Assembly (NCBI GenBank): GCA_958295885.1
Contig: OY282380.1
Location: forward strand, 3,348,001-3,412,000
Source of the DNA: Arenicellales bacterium
GTDB taxonomy: Bacteria; Pseudomonadota; Gammaproteobacteria; Arenicellales; JAJDZL01
DNA: 64,000 bases
Direction of reading: 5' to 3'
The stretch's first letter is position 1. Each line of letters opens with the position of its first letter. The notes under the pieces were generated by a model. The model was not told where the DNA came from and did not search any database. It worked only from the letters and a program-made list of their open reading frames with translations. Positions 19,714 through 28,602 of the stretch are shown one piece after another. Both the position numbers and the translations under genes were made by a program.

Positions 19714-20517
19714 TTAGGCTGCCGTTTTTTCGCACTCGAGCGCAAGCTCTCTCAAACAGTCATCAGGCATCGTTTCAATCGGAGTAAAGTCTCGGTGTGC
19801 GACCCACTCCGGTCGTTTGAAACGGCGAATATGATTGTCCACATGACAAAGCGAAAGGTAGACGACCGTTCTCGGCCAAGGCGACAGATTTGGAGGTGAA
19901 CAGTGCACCAGGGTGCTGTAAAACATCAGTACGCTTCCTGCTTTCCCATGCGCCGCAACGATCCCTCCTTCATCAATCAGTTCGGTGATCGTTTTTTTGT
20001 CCAAAGTCCAAAGCGGATAGCTGGTTGTCTGTAGGTCGTGACCGGCTTCCATGACTCCCTGTTTGTGAGAACCTGGAATAATCCAAAGCGGACCGTTGAA
20101 TTCAACCGCTTCATCTACATAGAGCGCGATGTTCATTGCTCGGGCTTCCGGCATGTGATCATCCCGAGCCCAAGTTCCATAATCCTGATGCCACTGCCAA
20201 ACATCACCCGTAAAGGGTGCTTTCGCATTGACTTTGTACTGGTGCATATAGACGCAGCCCTCTAGAATCTGTTCGACCGGTCTGATCAATCGAGGATGAC
20301 GTCCGAGCCTTCGAAACGCCTCGTTGTAATGATGTGCGGCAAACGCAGTCCTAGGAGTAATGCCGTCGCTTTCCCGAAAAACTTCCTGGCGGTCCAGAGC
20401 GTAAACCGTATCTGCGGCTTCTCGGAGCACTTGAACTTCCGTGTCATCGAACAGGTCTGGCAGCAGCAGATATCCCTCTGAATGAAATTGCTCCAGCTGG
20501 TTTTTCGTTAATTGCAT
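19714..20517 (-). CDS. Phytanoyl-CoA dioxygenase (PhyH) family protein
   Basis: A 267-residue Fe(II)/2-oxoglutarate dioxygenase of the PhyH/EctD superfamily. The iron ligands are visible as H110 and D112 in WQWHQDYGTW and H205 in TLVHCSPPN, with R216 as the likely 2-oxoglutarate anchor. The motif LWIIPGSHKQG near residue 144 is also family-typical. Bacterial members hydroxylate diverse small molecules, including ectoine, so the substrate is not assigned. The gene is divergent from another 2OG-Fe(II) oxygenase gene, and the 0.2-kb gap holds palindromes that could be a shared operator. Confidence 0.88.
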   Translation of the reverse strand: MQLTKNQLEQFHSEGYLLLPDLFDDTEVQVLREAADTVYALDRQEVFRESDGITPRTAFAAHHYNEAFRRLGRHPRLIRPVEQILEGCVYMHQYKVNAKAPFTGDVWQWHQDYGTWARDDHMPEARAMNIALYVDEAVEFNGPLWIIPGSHKQGVMEAGHDLQTTSYPLWTLDKKTITELIDEGGIVAAHGKAGSVLMFYSTLVHCSPPNLSPWPRTVVYLSLCHVDNHIRRFKRPEWVAHRDFTPIETMPDDCLRELALECEKTAA

Positions 20518-20542
20518 GATTGAAGTTTCCGTCGTCAGATTG

Positions 20543-20638
20543 CTCCAGTTCTCGAACTGTAGAATAGAATTTATGGTATATGCTTACAATTATAGCGAAC
20601 GCAGGCATCCATGAATGAATTCGAGAACTGGAGTTCTA
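20543..20638. promoter_or_regulatory. Pair of related palindromes in a divergent promoter region
   Basis: CTCCAGTTCTCGAA at 20543-20556 recurs as its exact reverse complement at 20620-20633. Each copy is also part of a local palindrome: CAGTTC-TC-GAACTG at 20546-20559 and AGAACT-GG-AGTTCT at 20625-20638. Two matched sites about 80 bases apart between divergent dioxygenase genes look like a two-site operator. The regulator is not identified. Confidence 0.55.
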
Positions 20639-20713
20639 TGCGCAAAAAACTGCTGCTGAATCAGCCTGAAAATGAACGACAGATTCTGTAGCCGAAAAGG
20701 AGCAAGAAAATCG

Positions 20714-23080
20714 ATGTCAATAAGAATAAATTATGAGAGTGTGAATCCTCGGCTAGAAGAAATTCTTCAGTCTATCAACCGACCTGGAGAATTCTGTACA
20801 TTTGGCAGAGTTGCCAAACCAATGCCGAGACTGGAAGTGGAAAAAATTGGAGTTTTGTCATTTCCGGTACCTGAGATGCAGATTAAACAGTTGATCAAAA
20901 CAGCGGACCGAGCGCCATACGGAAAAGGTGCTCAAACTTTGGTCGACGCATCGGTACGAAACTGCTGGGAAATCAACGTAGATCAATTCTCTTTGGGCGG
21001 GCGCTCTTGGGACAAAACCGTCCGTCATTTTGAAAATTTGGCTGCTGACGGCTTGGGTTGCCCGCGTAACCGACTCAGTTCACAGCTCTATAAGCTTCTT
21101 TTTTACAAAACGGGAGGATTTTTCGTTCCGCATCGAGACACGGAAAAATGCGACGGCATGATTGCCACGCTTACAGTCTCTCTGCCGGTACAAGGCACGG
21201 GCGGTGAACTTGTGGTGCAGCACAGAGACCGAGAGATGACAATCGAGATGAACGTCGATGACCCGTCTGAACTGGCTTATGCAGCATTCTATTCAGACTG
21301 CCAGCACGAAATCAAAAAGATCCGTTCAGGTCATCGAATTGCTCTTGTCTACAATCTGTGTCTTGAACCGGACGACGATGAAACGTTTCGTGCCGCTCCT
21401 GACTATACGAAGGAAGTCAAAGAAATTGAAGAGGAGCTGCAGGTCTGGTGTGATGGCAGCGATGAAAATAATAAGCTCATTTGGATTCTCGAGCATCAAT
21501 ACAGCCAGGCAGGACTGTCTTTCGACACTCTCAAAAATGGCGACAGCGCGATTGCCAGTGCGCTTCATTCGGCATCTGAACAGGCTGAATGTGAACTGTT
21601 TGCTTCCATCGTGCACATCAGTGAAATATTTGATGCGTGGTATTCTGGCGACGAATACGGCTATTACGGAGACGATTCCCCAGATGATTATGAAGCCGGC
21701 GAGCTGATCGAACGCACAACCTGGATGGACAGTTGGGTATCTCCCGATGGACTCCATCCAGAATTCGGGGAAATCCATATTGACGGGAACAAGCTGATGC
21801 CAGCGGGTGCACTGGATGACGCATTGCCAGATGATGAACAGGTTGACGAAGCAACCGGCAATGGAGGCACAACGCTGGACCGCGCCTATCGTTTCACTGC
21901 TCTGGTTTTGTTGCGAAGGGCAGGAATATTGGTCGAACTTGTCAAAGAAAGCGCAGCCTCTGGAGTTGCTTGGATCACCCAAAAATTAACGCGCAATGCT
22001 GGGACCGTTGATGACCGCATCATCGGGTTGGCAGAAAAATTGATTGACATCTGGCCTCCGCCAATTCACTTCTCTCGCCGCTCGGAGGGCATTTCGGAAA
22101 TGCTACAATTGCTGCTCAATTTGAGCAGTCAACGGACTTCTGCGCGGTTTCTGCGAGAAATTGCAATTCAAAACTACAGAGGTCGCGATAATGAAGAGCT
22201 CGCAACGCTTCTGTCCACACTTGAGCCGGCTGACACAAAAGAAATCCTTCTGTTGCTCATTGGTGAGAAATTTTCCATTGTCCCCGAAAATCTTCTTCAA
22301 ATGCTTATGCTGCTGGCTGGCAGAATCGAGTATTCCGTCAGCAGCAGGCAGCACATCTTTAGCCTATGCGCTCGAGAGATTCTTCGATTGCTGCCTCAAA
22401 CCCTGTCCCAAATGACGAAAGAATCAAAACGTTCCTACAAACCCAAACCAAAAACGCTTGGCAAAGATGCGACAAAGAATCTATTGATGCTGTTTTGGCG
22501 CGGTAATGAGATGGATGCTGCATTTGCCGTACCCGAAGTGTTGGAAAAATACCCGACCGTTGCATCGCTTGACCGTGAAGTGCCCGAGGCACTTGCTGAA
22601 TTAAGAGAATTCAGCGAAGTATGTCATTCGGAAGCGTATTCATCGCTGTGGTACATATCTGCCAGCTATCTTCTAGAGCGGAGCGGTACTCCTCCAGAGC
22701 CGCCAAATGACTGGAAAATTCCTGCTGCCATTCCCTGTCGCTGTTCACACTGCATAAAGCTTCGCCATTTCTGCGAGAACCGCGAACAACGCGAGGAAAG
22801 GTTTAGACTGAGAAAAGATCTGCGCGCGCATTTACATCAAATTATTGACGGCAGTCAGCTTGACCTTCTGCATGAAACGGAAAGAAAAGGAAGGCCCTAT
22901 ACTCTTGTCTGCACAAAAAACAGAGCGACTTATCAGCGACGCCTGAAAGAATATGCAGAAGATGTTGACAGTTTGAATTCATTGATCAAAGTGATGGATG
23001 GCGACGAAAGATTGGGCCAGGTTGACGAAAAATTTGTTAAATTGTGCACGGCTGTTGAACTTGCCGGACAGTTGGACTGA
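20714..23080 (+). CDS. 2OG-Fe(II) oxygenase with long uncharacterised C-terminal region
   Basis: A 788-residue protein from the ATG at 20714, which has an AAGGAG site 11 bases upstream; an in-frame ATG at 20672 lacks one. The first 240 residues are a prolyl-4-hydroxylase-like fold: YKTGGFFVPHRDTEK carries the HxD iron ligands (H140, D142), LTVSLP and GGELVV follow, and QHEIKKIRSGHRIALVYNL provides the distal histidine (H198) and the 2-oxoglutarate arginine. The remaining about 550 residues are mostly helical with no domain I can name, ending in a cysteine-rich motif (PCRCSHCIKLRHFC, about residue 675) and a basic RxH segment. Similar long architectures are known to me mainly from fungi. Target is unknown. 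Confidence 0.82.
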   Translation: MSIRINYESVNPRLEEILQSINRPGEFCTFGRVAKPMPRLEVEKIGVLSFPVPEMQIKQLIKTADRAPYGKGAQTLVDASVRNCWEINVDQFSLGGRSWDKTVRHFENLAADGLGCPRNRLSSQLYKLLFYKTGGFFVPHRDTEKCDGMIATLTVSLPVQGTGGELVVQHRDREMTIEMNVDDPSELAYAAFYSDCQHEIKKIRSGHRIALVYNLCLEPDDDETFRAAPDYTKEVKEIEEELQVWCDGSDENNKLIWILEHQYSQAGLSFDTLKNGDSAIASALHSASEQAECELFASIVHISEIFDAWYSGDEYGYYGDDSPDDYEAGELIERTTWMDSWVSPDGLHPEFGEIHIDGNKLMPAGALDDALPDDEQVDEATGNGGTTLDRAYRFTALVLLRRAGILVELVKESAASGVAWITQKLTRNAGTVDDRIIGLAEKLIDIWPPPIHFSRRSEGISEMLQLLLNLSSQRTSARFLREIAIQNYRGRDNEELATLLSTLEPADTKEILLLLIGEKFSIVPENLLQMLMLLAGRIEYSVSSRQHIFSLCAREILRLLPQTLSQMTKESKRSYKPKPKTLGKDATKNLLMLFWRGNEMDAAFAVPEVLEKYPTVASLDREVPEALAELREFSEVCHSEAYSSLWYISASYLLERSGTPPEPPNDWKIPAAIPCRCSHCIKLRHFCENREQREERFRLRKDLRAHLHQIIDGSQLDLLHETERKGRPYTLVCTKNRATYQRRLKEYAEDVDSLNSLIKVMDGDERLGQVDEKFVKLCTAVELAGQLD

Positions 23081-24186
23081 ACGGCGGATGGCTGCTGGTG
23101 ATTGTGATTGAGAATGCCTGACGGGATGCGTTCTTATTCCGTTTCTCAACCTGCGACGAGATGAAACCAATCTGTGACGAAGGATGCTCATGAGGCAAAT
23201 CAAGGACTATAAACAGTCTTCGGTTGCGTATGTAAGGATTGAAATGAACAACTTTGGTGGTGCCCGCGGCCACATTCACGGACGTTCTGCTGACATGTTG
23301 CCCGACGGTTTCAGCGTTCACTCATCGGATGCGATACTATTTCAAGATGGTAGCGAATGCGGCTGAATCGCACACGTTTCGCCTTGCTGTGGAATCGTAC
23401 CGACTGACATAGGCGTGGCTCAGGTCGCCCTACAGGTGCATAATCTGCGGGCGGCAGGACCGCGATACATCTTATCAATCGCGCGCATGCAGATATTCTT
23501 ACATTTGAATATTTCTAAATCGGAACGAAAACAGCAATTTTTTCGCGTTCTCGCTGAAGCTCCGGTCCAAACTAGGGCAAGTCACAGATCTGAGACTTCC
23601 GCTCCCATGAAAAATTCATCGTTGCCGCTATTTCAATACGGTAGCGATGAAACGCGAAGATAGCACCGTTGAATCAAAAAAGACTTTCCCTGAGGTCATG
23701 AACCAATTCATCTCAACGGATTTCTTCTTCTTGAAGATCGAACCCGATCAAGCATTCGCATCCAATATTCGCGGACTGCTGGCGGGCATGTACCGCGAAG
23801 GTCAGCAAAAATTTTAAACAAATCTCTGAATTCTCAGAAATGCTTCACGTTCCGAATGAACGGGTGATGTCATCAGCGTCTGCAGCTTGAACCATATGTG
23901 CATTTTGAGGTTCAAGTGCATATATATTCTTTAGATGTAGACAGTATATAACAAAAACATAGTTTAATTACAAATAAATATTGAAGAAAAGCTAATTTAT
24001 TTCTTTAATAAAAAATGAGAATCAAATCTTATTGTAGCAATAGTCTGCTTTCACCGGATTTGATTTAACGCGCTGGTTTAGTTAAAGTTTTACTTTAACG
24101 TAATTCGAAATAGACGGCGATGTACCTGACACTGCAGTTCGGGACCGGTCAGGTAAATGTCAATCTGTCCAGGCACAGAATTTAAT
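23081..24186. other. Gene-poor 1.1-kb region
   Basis: No recognised gene. A possible small frame at 23647-23817 is listed separately. The stretch 23900-24040 is very AT-rich. An 8-bp inverted repeat GTTAAAGT-TTT-ACTTTAAC lies at 24081-24099, just downstream of the transglutaminase cluster on the opposite strand, and could be a weak terminator or binding site. Confidence 0.45.
23647..23817 (+). CDS. Possible small or truncated unknown protein
   Basis: A 56-codon frame from ATG to TAA, with residues such as STDFFFLKIEPDQAFASNIRGLL that look protein-like. No family was recognised and no strong ribosome site precedes it. It could equally be the worn start of a lost gene. Confidence 0.2.
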   Translation: MKREDSTVESKKTFPEVMNQFISTDFFFLKIEPDQAFASNIRGLLAGMYREGQQKF

Positions 24187-25071
24187 TCAGGCATTCAGTG
24201 TGTCGGTTATGTCCACGACTTTCACGCGTACTTCTACTTCACTGTTTCCGCCACCGAAAATTACTCCCTTCGTTGGCGGAATATCTGCATAATCTCGTCC
24301 TACAGCGATGCGAATATGTCGGTGATCTGACAGACAATCGTTCGTCGGATCAATTCCTAACCAGCCAATATTCGGCAATAAACACTCCGCCCACGCATGG
24401 GTGGCACCAATCGGCACTGGTACTTCCTCTGTAGGTTCGATCTGGAAATAACCGGAAACATAGCGTGCTGGAATACCCCATAATCTGGAGATGGTAAGAA
24501 ACATGTGCGTGTAATCCTGACAAACGCCTCCACCTGTTTCGATCAATCTGTCAATGGTTGAATTTACATTAGTATTTTGAGGCGCATAGCGAAAACTGCG
24601 AAAAATTACTGATGCTGCATGCGCGAGTGATGCCAGTGGATCGCTGCCGCGTTCAATCTTGTTATCGGACAGAAATTTGAACAAAAGCGAAGAGATTTGG
24701 ACAAAACGACTTGGTTTCAAAAAATCCCAGTATTGAACGAGTGGTGCGATTTCTTCGAACAGGGTCCAGTCGCTTTTCGTCAACGGAGGTGGATAGGCGT
24801 TTAAGGTCTGTGTTTCAACATGCATGCTTGTCGAAATCAGCAGTTCTTGGTGACTCTGAATCGTGGTTACCAGATGACCCGCGTTACCAAAACAATCCCT
24901 GAATTCAACTGGGAACGAATCGGGTCTAATTTGAATATCGAAATTCCGGAATTTTTGCAAGTCGCTGCGAGGTTTCAACCGAAGAGACATGACGCTGTGC
25001 TGCAGTACCGATTCGTAGCGAAACAGCGTAGTATGTTCTACGCAGAATCGGTGCAATTCCGGCTTAGGCAT
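24187..25071 (-). CDS. Transglutaminase-like cysteine peptidase family protein
   Basis: A 294-residue cytosolic protein with an N-terminal bacterial transglutaminase-like domain (HTTLFRYESVLQHSVMSLRLKPR near residue 14) and the papain-like core. The catalytic cysteine is in GGVCQDYTHMF (about residue 181), the histidine in GATHAWAECLLP and the aspartate in GWLGIDPTND. It overlaps the alpha-E gene start by 8 bases and is the third gene of a conserved three-gene set with alpha-E and circularly permuted ATP-grasp proteins. By established context the set is thought to make or process a peptide-like product, but the product is unknown. Confidence 0.9.
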   Translation of the reverse strand: MPKPELHRFCVEHTTLFRYESVLQHSVMSLRLKPRSDLQKFRNFDIQIRPDSFPVEFRDCFGNAGHLVTTIQSHQELLISTSMHVETQTLNAYPPPLTKSDWTLFEEIAPLVQYWDFLKPSRFVQISSLLFKFLSDNKIERGSDPLASLAHAASVIFRSFRYAPQNTNVNSTIDRLIETGGGVCQDYTHMFLTISRLWGIPARYVSGYFQIEPTEEVPVPIGATHAWAECLLPNIGWLGIDPTNDCLSDHRHIRIAVGRDYADIPPTKGVIFGGGNSEVEVRVKVVDITDTLNA

Positions 25072-26038
25072 CGCTGCTGAGAAAACTTTCTAAATCATAT
25101 TGAAGAAAAGCGAGTGTGGTGTTTTCATGCAATCTGTACGCTGAATCCAGAAGCTTCTGCAGCAGGTCGTGTGTTTCTATCATGGAATCTTCAAAGTTTT
25201 CCACCTGTTCGATCATTGATTGACTGCGCTCAACTGCTTCTTGGCTAAAGGCGCTGAAATGACCGTCAGCGACTACGCTCAGCGATTCCGAAATTTTGTC
25301 CAGCGAAAATCGAATTGAATTTGGCAAAACTGGATCACGCACAATTAAATCAAGGACGCGAGTCGATTCATAGGCCAATGAATACACTCGGAAATAGGCA
25401 ACGCGGGCTTCACAAACTTTCAAGACGGACAGCCAACTCGATTCATCGAAAATTCGACTGCCTTTGTCTACGGATATTTGCGCACTCAGTAAAGATGCAA
25501 CCAACTGTACTCGTTCAATAAATCGACCTAGCTGAGTAAAATGCCATCCGTGATCACGATACAGTGTGTTGTCTGTAATTCCAGATAAGGTTCTGAAATC
25601 ATCCTCCAGCTGCAGGAAAAATTTCCGCGGCTGGTGACTCCATATTTTCGAAAGACTGACCGACTGCAAATCCAGGTGCAGTGCATTTAAACGCGACCAC
25701 ATTTCACTGCCAATGACGTGGCGGACCACTCTGGCATTTTCTCGCGCTGCAGCAATGCAATTGCAGATCGAATTGGAATTGTCTCGGTCAAATGTCAATT
25801 CGTCCGTCAGTGTGTACGAGTCGGTCAGCATAAACCATTCCTCATCCAAATTGGAAAAGAACCCGCCCACCGGTTCCTGGTGCATTGTTCCATAAACTCG
25901 CTTCCAACTCTCGTCAATTTCTTCGACCGTTCGATCTTCTAGAGCTTCGAACTGAACTGACAGCAGCCGCGTCGCAAATTCCGCTCTTTCCAAGTATCGG
26001 CTGAGCCAATAGAGTCCGTTTGCTGTGGTAGAAAGCAT
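25064..26038 (-). CDS. Alpha-E domain-containing protein
   Basis: A 324-residue, almost wholly helical protein. Its N-terminus MLSTTANGLYWLSRYLERAE is the signature of the alpha-E domain (formerly DUF403). Members are almost always encoded beside a circularly permuted ATP-grasp protein and a transglutaminase, as here. It starts 4 bases after the ATP-grasp stop codon and overlaps the transglutaminase gene, indicating one transcript. Biochemical role is not established. Confidence 0.92.
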   Translation of the reverse strand: MLSTTANGLYWLSRYLERAEFATRLLSVQFEALEDRTVEEIDESWKRVYGTMHQEPVGGFFSNLDEEWFMLTDSYTLTDELTFDRDNSNSICNCIAAARENARVVRHVIGSEMWSRLNALHLDLQSVSLSKIWSHQPRKFFLQLEDDFRTLSGITDNTLYRDHGWHFTQLGRFIERVQLVASLLSAQISVDKGSRIFDESSWLSVLKVCEARVAYFRVYSLAYESTRVLDLIVRDPVLPNSIRFSLDKISESLSVVADGHFSAFSQEAVERSQSMIEQVENFEDSMIETHDLLQKLLDSAYRLHENTTLAFLQYDLESFLSSDA

Positions 26039-26042
26039 ATTG

Positions 26043-27521
26043 CTAAGACGGCAGAACCCAAACGTCTTTACCGCCGCCTCCCTGACTTGAATTCACAACC
26101 AGAGAACCTGGCGTAAGAGCTACGCGACAAAACGCGCCTGGAACTAATCGTGAATTCTGTCCCTGCAATAGAAACACCCGCAGGTCAACATGGCGGGGTG
26201 CGGACCCATTCTCTGCAAGACATGGCGAACGGGATAGGCTGAGTGTTGGCTGTGCAATGAAATTGGACGGATCTTTCCGAACCTTTTCGGCATAGTCAGC
26301 TCGTTCTGCTGGAGATGCATGCGGTCCTACGAGCATGCCGTATCCTCCGGAACCTCCAACGATTTTGACTACCAATTTATCCAAATTGTCGAGCGTGTAT
26401 TCCAAATGTTCTGGATTTCGACATAAGAATGTGTCCACATTTGAAAGAATAGGTTCTTCGGACAAGTAGTAACGGATGATGTCTGGGATGTAAGCATATA
26501 CACTCTTGTCATCAGCGACACCCGTACCAGGTGAGTTTGCAATGGTCACATTTCCAATTTTATGAACATAAAACAGCCCTGGAACACCGAGCAATGAATC
26601 CTCTCTAAAAACAAGTGGATCGATGAAATCATCGTCAATTCGGCGATAAATCACATCGACTTTACGCAATCCTTTTGTGGTACGCATGTATACATGTGCA
26701 TTGTGTACGACCAAGTCTAGTCCTTGAACAAGTTCCACGCCCATTTCCCGCGCCAGCAGCATATGTTCGTAGAACGCGGAGTTATGGATTCCCGGGGTCA
26801 ATAGCACAATACATGGGTCCGGGTCCCCTGACGGAGACATCTCGGCAAGAGTCGCGCGGAGCATTTGACCGTAGTTGTCGATTGCGCGGACTCGATTTTT
26901 GCGATACTGTTGTCGCAGACTGGATTTGACGGCCTGTCGATTGGCAAGCATATATGAAGCTCCGGACGGCACTCGAAGATTGTCTTCCAGTACCATAAAG
27001 CCATCACGGGTTCGTACGATGTCGCTGCCGCAGATCGATACAAAGGCGCCGTGCGGTGACTCCACGCCCCGCATCTGCACAAGATATTGAGGACAGCCTA
27101 GAACCTGATCCTCCGGAATTACGCCATCTGAAAGAATCTGCCTTGAGCTGTAGATGTCACCAATGAATAAATTTAGCGCTTCAAGTCTCTGTTTTACTCC
27201 TCGCTCAATGAAATTCCAGTCTTCAGCAGATACGATTCTCGGAAATAAATCGATGGGAATGATGCGCTCCTGAGCGCCTTCCTCGCCATAAACCGCAAAT
27301 GTTATGCCTTCATATAGAAAGGATCGTTCTACACGTTCCTGTAAATCAGCGATTTCAGAGACAGATTTGCTCTTAAAGTCATTCCAAAATGCCTGGCAGT
27401 GAAACCGCGGCTCACCATTGGGAAAGAACATTTCATCAAAGTACTGGTCATTGATTTCATAACTTGAGAATAAATTTTCAAGTGAGGCGGAAGATGGATG
27501 ATTGGGATTGCCTTTTGTCAT
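26043..27521 (-). CDS. Circularly permuted type 2 ATP-grasp protein
   Basis: A 492-residue protein of the family formerly called DUF404/DUF407. Visible hallmarks are FNLFIGDIYSSRQIL-type text near residue 115, DGFMVLEDNLRVPSGASYMLANR near 195, NSPGTGVADDKSVYAYIPDIIRYYL near 335 and the glycine-rich VVKIVGGSGGYGMLVGP near 400. ATP-grasp enzymes join a carboxylate to an amine; this branch is predicted to do so on an unknown peptide substrate. It is the first gene of the cluster with alpha-E and transglutaminase. Confidence 0.92.
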   Translation of the reverse strand: MTKGNPNHPSSASLENLFSSYEINDQYFDEMFFPNGEPRFHCQAFWNDFKSKSVSEIADLQERVERSFLYEGITFAVYGEEGAQERIIPIDLFPRIVSAEDWNFIERGVKQRLEALNLFIGDIYSSRQILSDGVIPEDQVLGCPQYLVQMRGVESPHGAFVSICGSDIVRTRDGFMVLEDNLRVPSGASYMLANRQAVKSSLRQQYRKNRVRAIDNYGQMLRATLAEMSPSGDPDPCIVLLTPGIHNSAFYEHMLLAREMGVELVQGLDLVVHNAHVYMRTTKGLRKVDVIYRRIDDDFIDPLVFREDSLLGVPGLFYVHKIGNVTIANSPGTGVADDKSVYAYIPDIIRYYLSEEPILSNVDTFLCRNPEHLEYTLDNLDKLVVKIVGGSGGYGMLVGPHASPAERADYAEKVRKDPSNFIAQPTLSLSRSPCLAENGSAPRHVDLRVFLLQGQNSRLVPGAFCRVALTPGSLVVNSSQGGGGKDVWVLPS

Positions 27522-27758
27522 TGCTCAATTTCCGCTAGCGAACCTTTACTCCATAATTCTGAAACGCTAACTCGTAGAATTTTAAACGATTGTTCTTTCC
27601 AAATTAATTCAATTCTAGCATGGTGTGGGATTGTTCGAATTATTTGGTTCCGCCACTTTATGTCGGATACATCAAGTGAAGTGAATACTGCTGTGACATT
27701 GAGAAAGTGATCATCTTGGGTCAAACATTCCATTTTCAATTTGGTAAATTAAGCGATC

Positions 27759-28440
<682 letters not shown>

Positions 28441-28602
28441 TATCCCTTTTCCTAAAACCGAACGCGCCTCCCCTCGACTCCACCAAAAACTCCCTGCCCG
28501 CTTCGGGGAAGGGGGGGATAAGCAGTTAAGCACTCGCAAAATTGAACCGAAAAATTCAGGAATCAGGGCTGGAATCATCCGGCTTTCCGGTTGCCGATCT
28601 GT

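Noticed and set aside
20625..20638. AGAACTGGAGTTCT considered as a LexA box
   Set aside because: GAAC-N4-GTTC is the Gram-positive LexA pattern; gammaproteobacterial LexA binds CTGT-N8-ACAG, and neither neighbour is a known SOS gene.
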